From Niabella soli DSM 19437 (GTDB lineage: Bacteria; Bacteroidota; Bacteroidia; Chitinophagales; Chitinophagaceae), in the NCBI RefSeq assembly GCF_000243115.2, contig NZ_CP007035.1, positions 3,472,001 through 3,536,000 of the forward strand: a DNA stretch of 64,000 nucleotides. Direction: 5' to 3'. The notes beneath the pieces were generated by a model. The model did not search any database, was not told the DNA's origin, and saw only the letters and a list, made by a program, of their open reading frames with translations. A program made the position numbers and the translations under genes. How positions within the stretch are numbered: position 1 is the stretch's first letter; each line of letters begins with the position of its first letter. Of the stretch, positions 63,001-64,000 are shown piece after piece.

Positions 63001-64000
63001 TCTTTTAAGCTTCTTTAGCCCTTCGTCTTTATTTATTGCGGCGCCGATCCTGATCGCCTGGCTGCTGGGACCGGCTATTGCCTGGTGGGTCAGCAAGCCC
63101 CGGGAAGCAAAAGCTGCAACGCTCCCTGCCAAAGCCATCCAGACCTTGCATCTTTACGCCCGGAAAACCTGGGCTTATTTTGAAGATTTTGTAGCATCGG
63201 AAGATAACTGGCTGGCACCGGATAATTTCCAGGAGCAGCCCATCACCTCATTGGCGCATCGTACTTCGCCAACAAATATCGGCCTGGCCCTTATTTCGAA
63301 CCTGGCAGCCTACGATTTTGGGTATTTATCCCTTAAAAAGCTAAAAGAGCGCGTTGCCAATACCTTTGGAACCCTTTCCTTATTGGAGCGCTACAAAGGG
63401 CATTTTTATAATTGGTACGATACAACAACCTTATTGCCGCTCAACCCAAAATACGTTTCTATGGTGGACAGCGGCAACTTCTTTGGCTGCCTGCTGGTAT
63501 TGCGGCAAGGCCTGCAGGAGCTGAGACAGGAACCCATATTTAAGCCACAGCAGGCATCAGGATTACAGGATGCCCTGTCTGTTTTAAAAAGTTATATCGA
63601 CAAAAAAAATCAGCCGGAGCTGCTGAAGGAGCTGGATGTGCTGATCGCCGATCTGAAAATACAGGATTCTCTTACCGCAATACTGCCATTGCTGCAAACC
63701 ATTCTTGAAAAAACGAAGGCACTTAAATTGGTTCCTGCCATTGCTCAAAATACTGCTGCAGCCGATTGGCAAAATCGACTGGAACTGCAACTGGAAGATT
63801 GTTTGGATGGCATCAATAGTTTTTTGGGGAATAGCGACGCTTCCTTATTGTCCGGAAAGATCCCCTCGCTTAATGAATTGATCGCTCTTGAAACAACGCC
63901 ATTGCCAGTTACTGTTGCAACCGCAAAAACATTTTTAACAGAACTGGAAGCGCTTGAAAAAAGCTGCCTGGAATACACGATCGTTGAGTATGATTTTTTC
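60095..64000 (+). CDS. Cyclic beta-1,2-glucan synthase-like protein (GT84/glycoamylase-like domains), 5' part
   Basis: The frame opens with ATG at 60095 and runs to the window end without a stop, giving 1302 codons; known cyclic beta-1,2-glucan synthases have about 2800 residues, so roughly half is missing. The N-terminal region (1-410) contains LTLGELWAVPIMLRLAIIENI. After membrane helices (about 425-480) comes the glycosyltransferase domain with the DxD motif VITLDADTQLPRE and later ILSHDLLEGSYVRSGL and RRHRWIRGDWQIASW, as in GT84. Further helices (about 840-1000) lead into a PF10091/GH189-type domain (SPTNIGLALISNLAAYDFG, GHFYNWYDTTTLLPLNP, SMVDSGNFFG). The GH94 end lies outside. It would be an inner-membrane enzyme. 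Confidence 0.88.
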   Translation, partial: MKISKPVDEIVVRMRELFTGDALPAFSKEEPFRQELFGYDQMQQHGVRVAKSHTVVREHPHDKVLARLTDNEAVIGKVYELMTDAVSAQLPIVPASEWLLDNYYLIKEQIALGRSHLPKGYSETLPILAKGRSAGFPRVYDIALELIAHSDGHISISSLTAFIDSYQTVTRLTLGELWAVPIMLRLAIIENIRRIASRIALDRLDKNVASYWTQQLLETAQKKPQDVIIVIAEMAKSKLTLNSGFVAEFIRRLQGKGHGLGMALTWLEERLAETENSSIDLVNSENQKQATDQVSIRNSIESIRLIKSTDWRTFVETVSVVEKILRTDIGGIYEKMNFTTRDRYRHVVEWVAKYSAHEEYQVAQLAIDLSRESFEKDDTPRKQHVGYYLVHETGQKLLLQKADMKLTARHRLKRVLKYNRLVSYVSATIIITLLLSGWAAWHAYSRGASEWLALALCLLGFVALSQAIIMLTNWMATILVSPRPLPKMDFSEGIPESESTLVAVPSMLISIAGIDELVDELEVRYLANPEEHLYFALLTDLADAPAEHLPEDAPLIDHAKKQIETLNERYVAADAAGSKFFLFHRPRKWNAGEKVWMGHERKRGKLAELNSFLRKTGHDDFAEITGDTASLRAIKYVITLDADTQLPREAAWKLIAAMAHPLNRPEINKQGLRVIDGYGILQPRASVSIPKTTSSYYTKMHSNDSGLDPYTQLVSDVYQDLFSEGSFVGKGIYDIDVFEQLLGDTFPANRILSHDLLEGSYVRSGLLTDVELFEEYPETYWADVKRRHRWIRGDWQIASWGTPFVPGKENRVHKNFISSLSRWKIMDNLRRSLMQPATVLFLILGWVWAPQPAFWTLLLIITWLLPIAITAVWQLFQRSETISRRAHLVEVADTVISDLSHLLFTIVCLPFEAVKNLDAILRSNWRILLSHRHLLQWTPSKAAANKQKDLSGAYLYMWPSVIIPVSCIFLLSFFSPSSLFIAAPILIAWLLGPAIAWWVSKPREAKAATLPAKAIQTLHLYARKTWAYFEDFVASEDNWLAPDNFQEQPITSLAHRTSPTNIGLALISNLAAYDFGYLSLKKLKERVANTFGTLSLLERYKGHFYNWYDTTTLLPLNPKYVSMVDSGNFFGCLLVLRQGLQELRQEPIFKPQQASGLQDALSVLKSYIDKKNQPELLKELDVLIADLKIQDSLTAILPLLQTILEKTKALKLVPAIAQNTAAADWQNRLELQLEDCLDGINSFLGNSDASLLSGKIPSLNELIALETTPLPVTVATAKTFLTELEALEKSCLEYTIVEYDFF

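Noticed and set aside
60248-63978. Many minus-strand open frames of 60-133 codons at the right end
   Set aside because: They are shadows of the long plus-strand glucan synthase-like frame, which is uninterrupted from 60095 to 64000 and carries clear domain motifs.

Overview
The window comes from a member of the Bacteroidota, most likely the family Chitinophagaceae. Three SusC/SusD pairs, an ECF sigma factor/FecR/STN-SusC relay, RpoN and RecA of Bacteroidota type, -7 boxes of the form TAnnTTTG without obvious Shine-Dalgarno sequences, and two GH144-type glucanases (a family founded on a Chitinophaga enzyme) all point that way. I saw no tRNA, rRNA, CRISPR array, transposase or phage gene. The genus cannot be fixed from the sequence alone.

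Layout. 1-1312: a cut cupin gene and an aldo/keto reductase. 1565-8366 (minus): four genes that look like one operon, encoding a PSCyt1-DUF1549-DUF1553 haem protein, a Tat-exported DUF1501 protein, a Tat-exported TIM-barrel sugar isomerase-like protein and a DUF2231/cytochrome/leucine-rich-repeat membrane protein. 8988-13720 (plus): a SusC/SusD pair with a long leader, closed by a bidirectional terminator. 13781-37182 (minus): about 23 kb of co-directional genes that read as one polysaccharide utilisation locus (PUL). In transcription order it holds ECF sigma, FecR, STN-SusC, SusD, a LamG lipoprotein, a seven-haem cytochrome, two GH144-like glucanases, Gfo/Idh oxidoreductase, NagB-like deaminase, GMC oxidoreductase, GH43-like enzyme, SGNH esterase, GNAT acetyltransferase, GH3 and GH30. 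37507-46710: mostly housekeeping and small genes (rpoN, retropepsin-like protease, lipoprotein, DUF3127 protein, PAP2-like protein, SGNH hydrolase, recA, LytS/LytTR pair, small DUF6686-like protein). 46742-49535 (minus): a TlpA-like thioredoxin and an M60 metallopeptidase. 50179-58283 (plus): a third SusC/SusD operon with two surface lipoproteins (DUF4959/5126/5000-like and DUF4998-like), closed by a strong hairpin. 58475-59707: a Cys/Met-metabolism PLP enzyme. 60095-64000: the first 1302 codons of a cyclic beta-1,2-glucan synthase-like gene that runs off the window.

How it may work together. In the large minus-strand PUL a surface signal would pass from the STN domain of SusC through FecR to the ECF sigma factor. 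SusC/D and the LamG lipoprotein would capture a glucan, the GH144 enzymes would cut beta-1,2-glucan, and GH3, GH30, GH43 and the esterase would finish the oligosaccharides. Flavin, NAD and haem redox proteins sit in the same run, so an oxidative (keto-sugar) branch is possible. The presence of a beta-1,2-glucan synthase-like gene at the right edge makes beta-1,2-glucan a recurrent theme. The substrate assignment is inference. The intergenic DNA holds several families of short dyad repeats, some of them immediately after stop codons and one apparently inside a reading frame.
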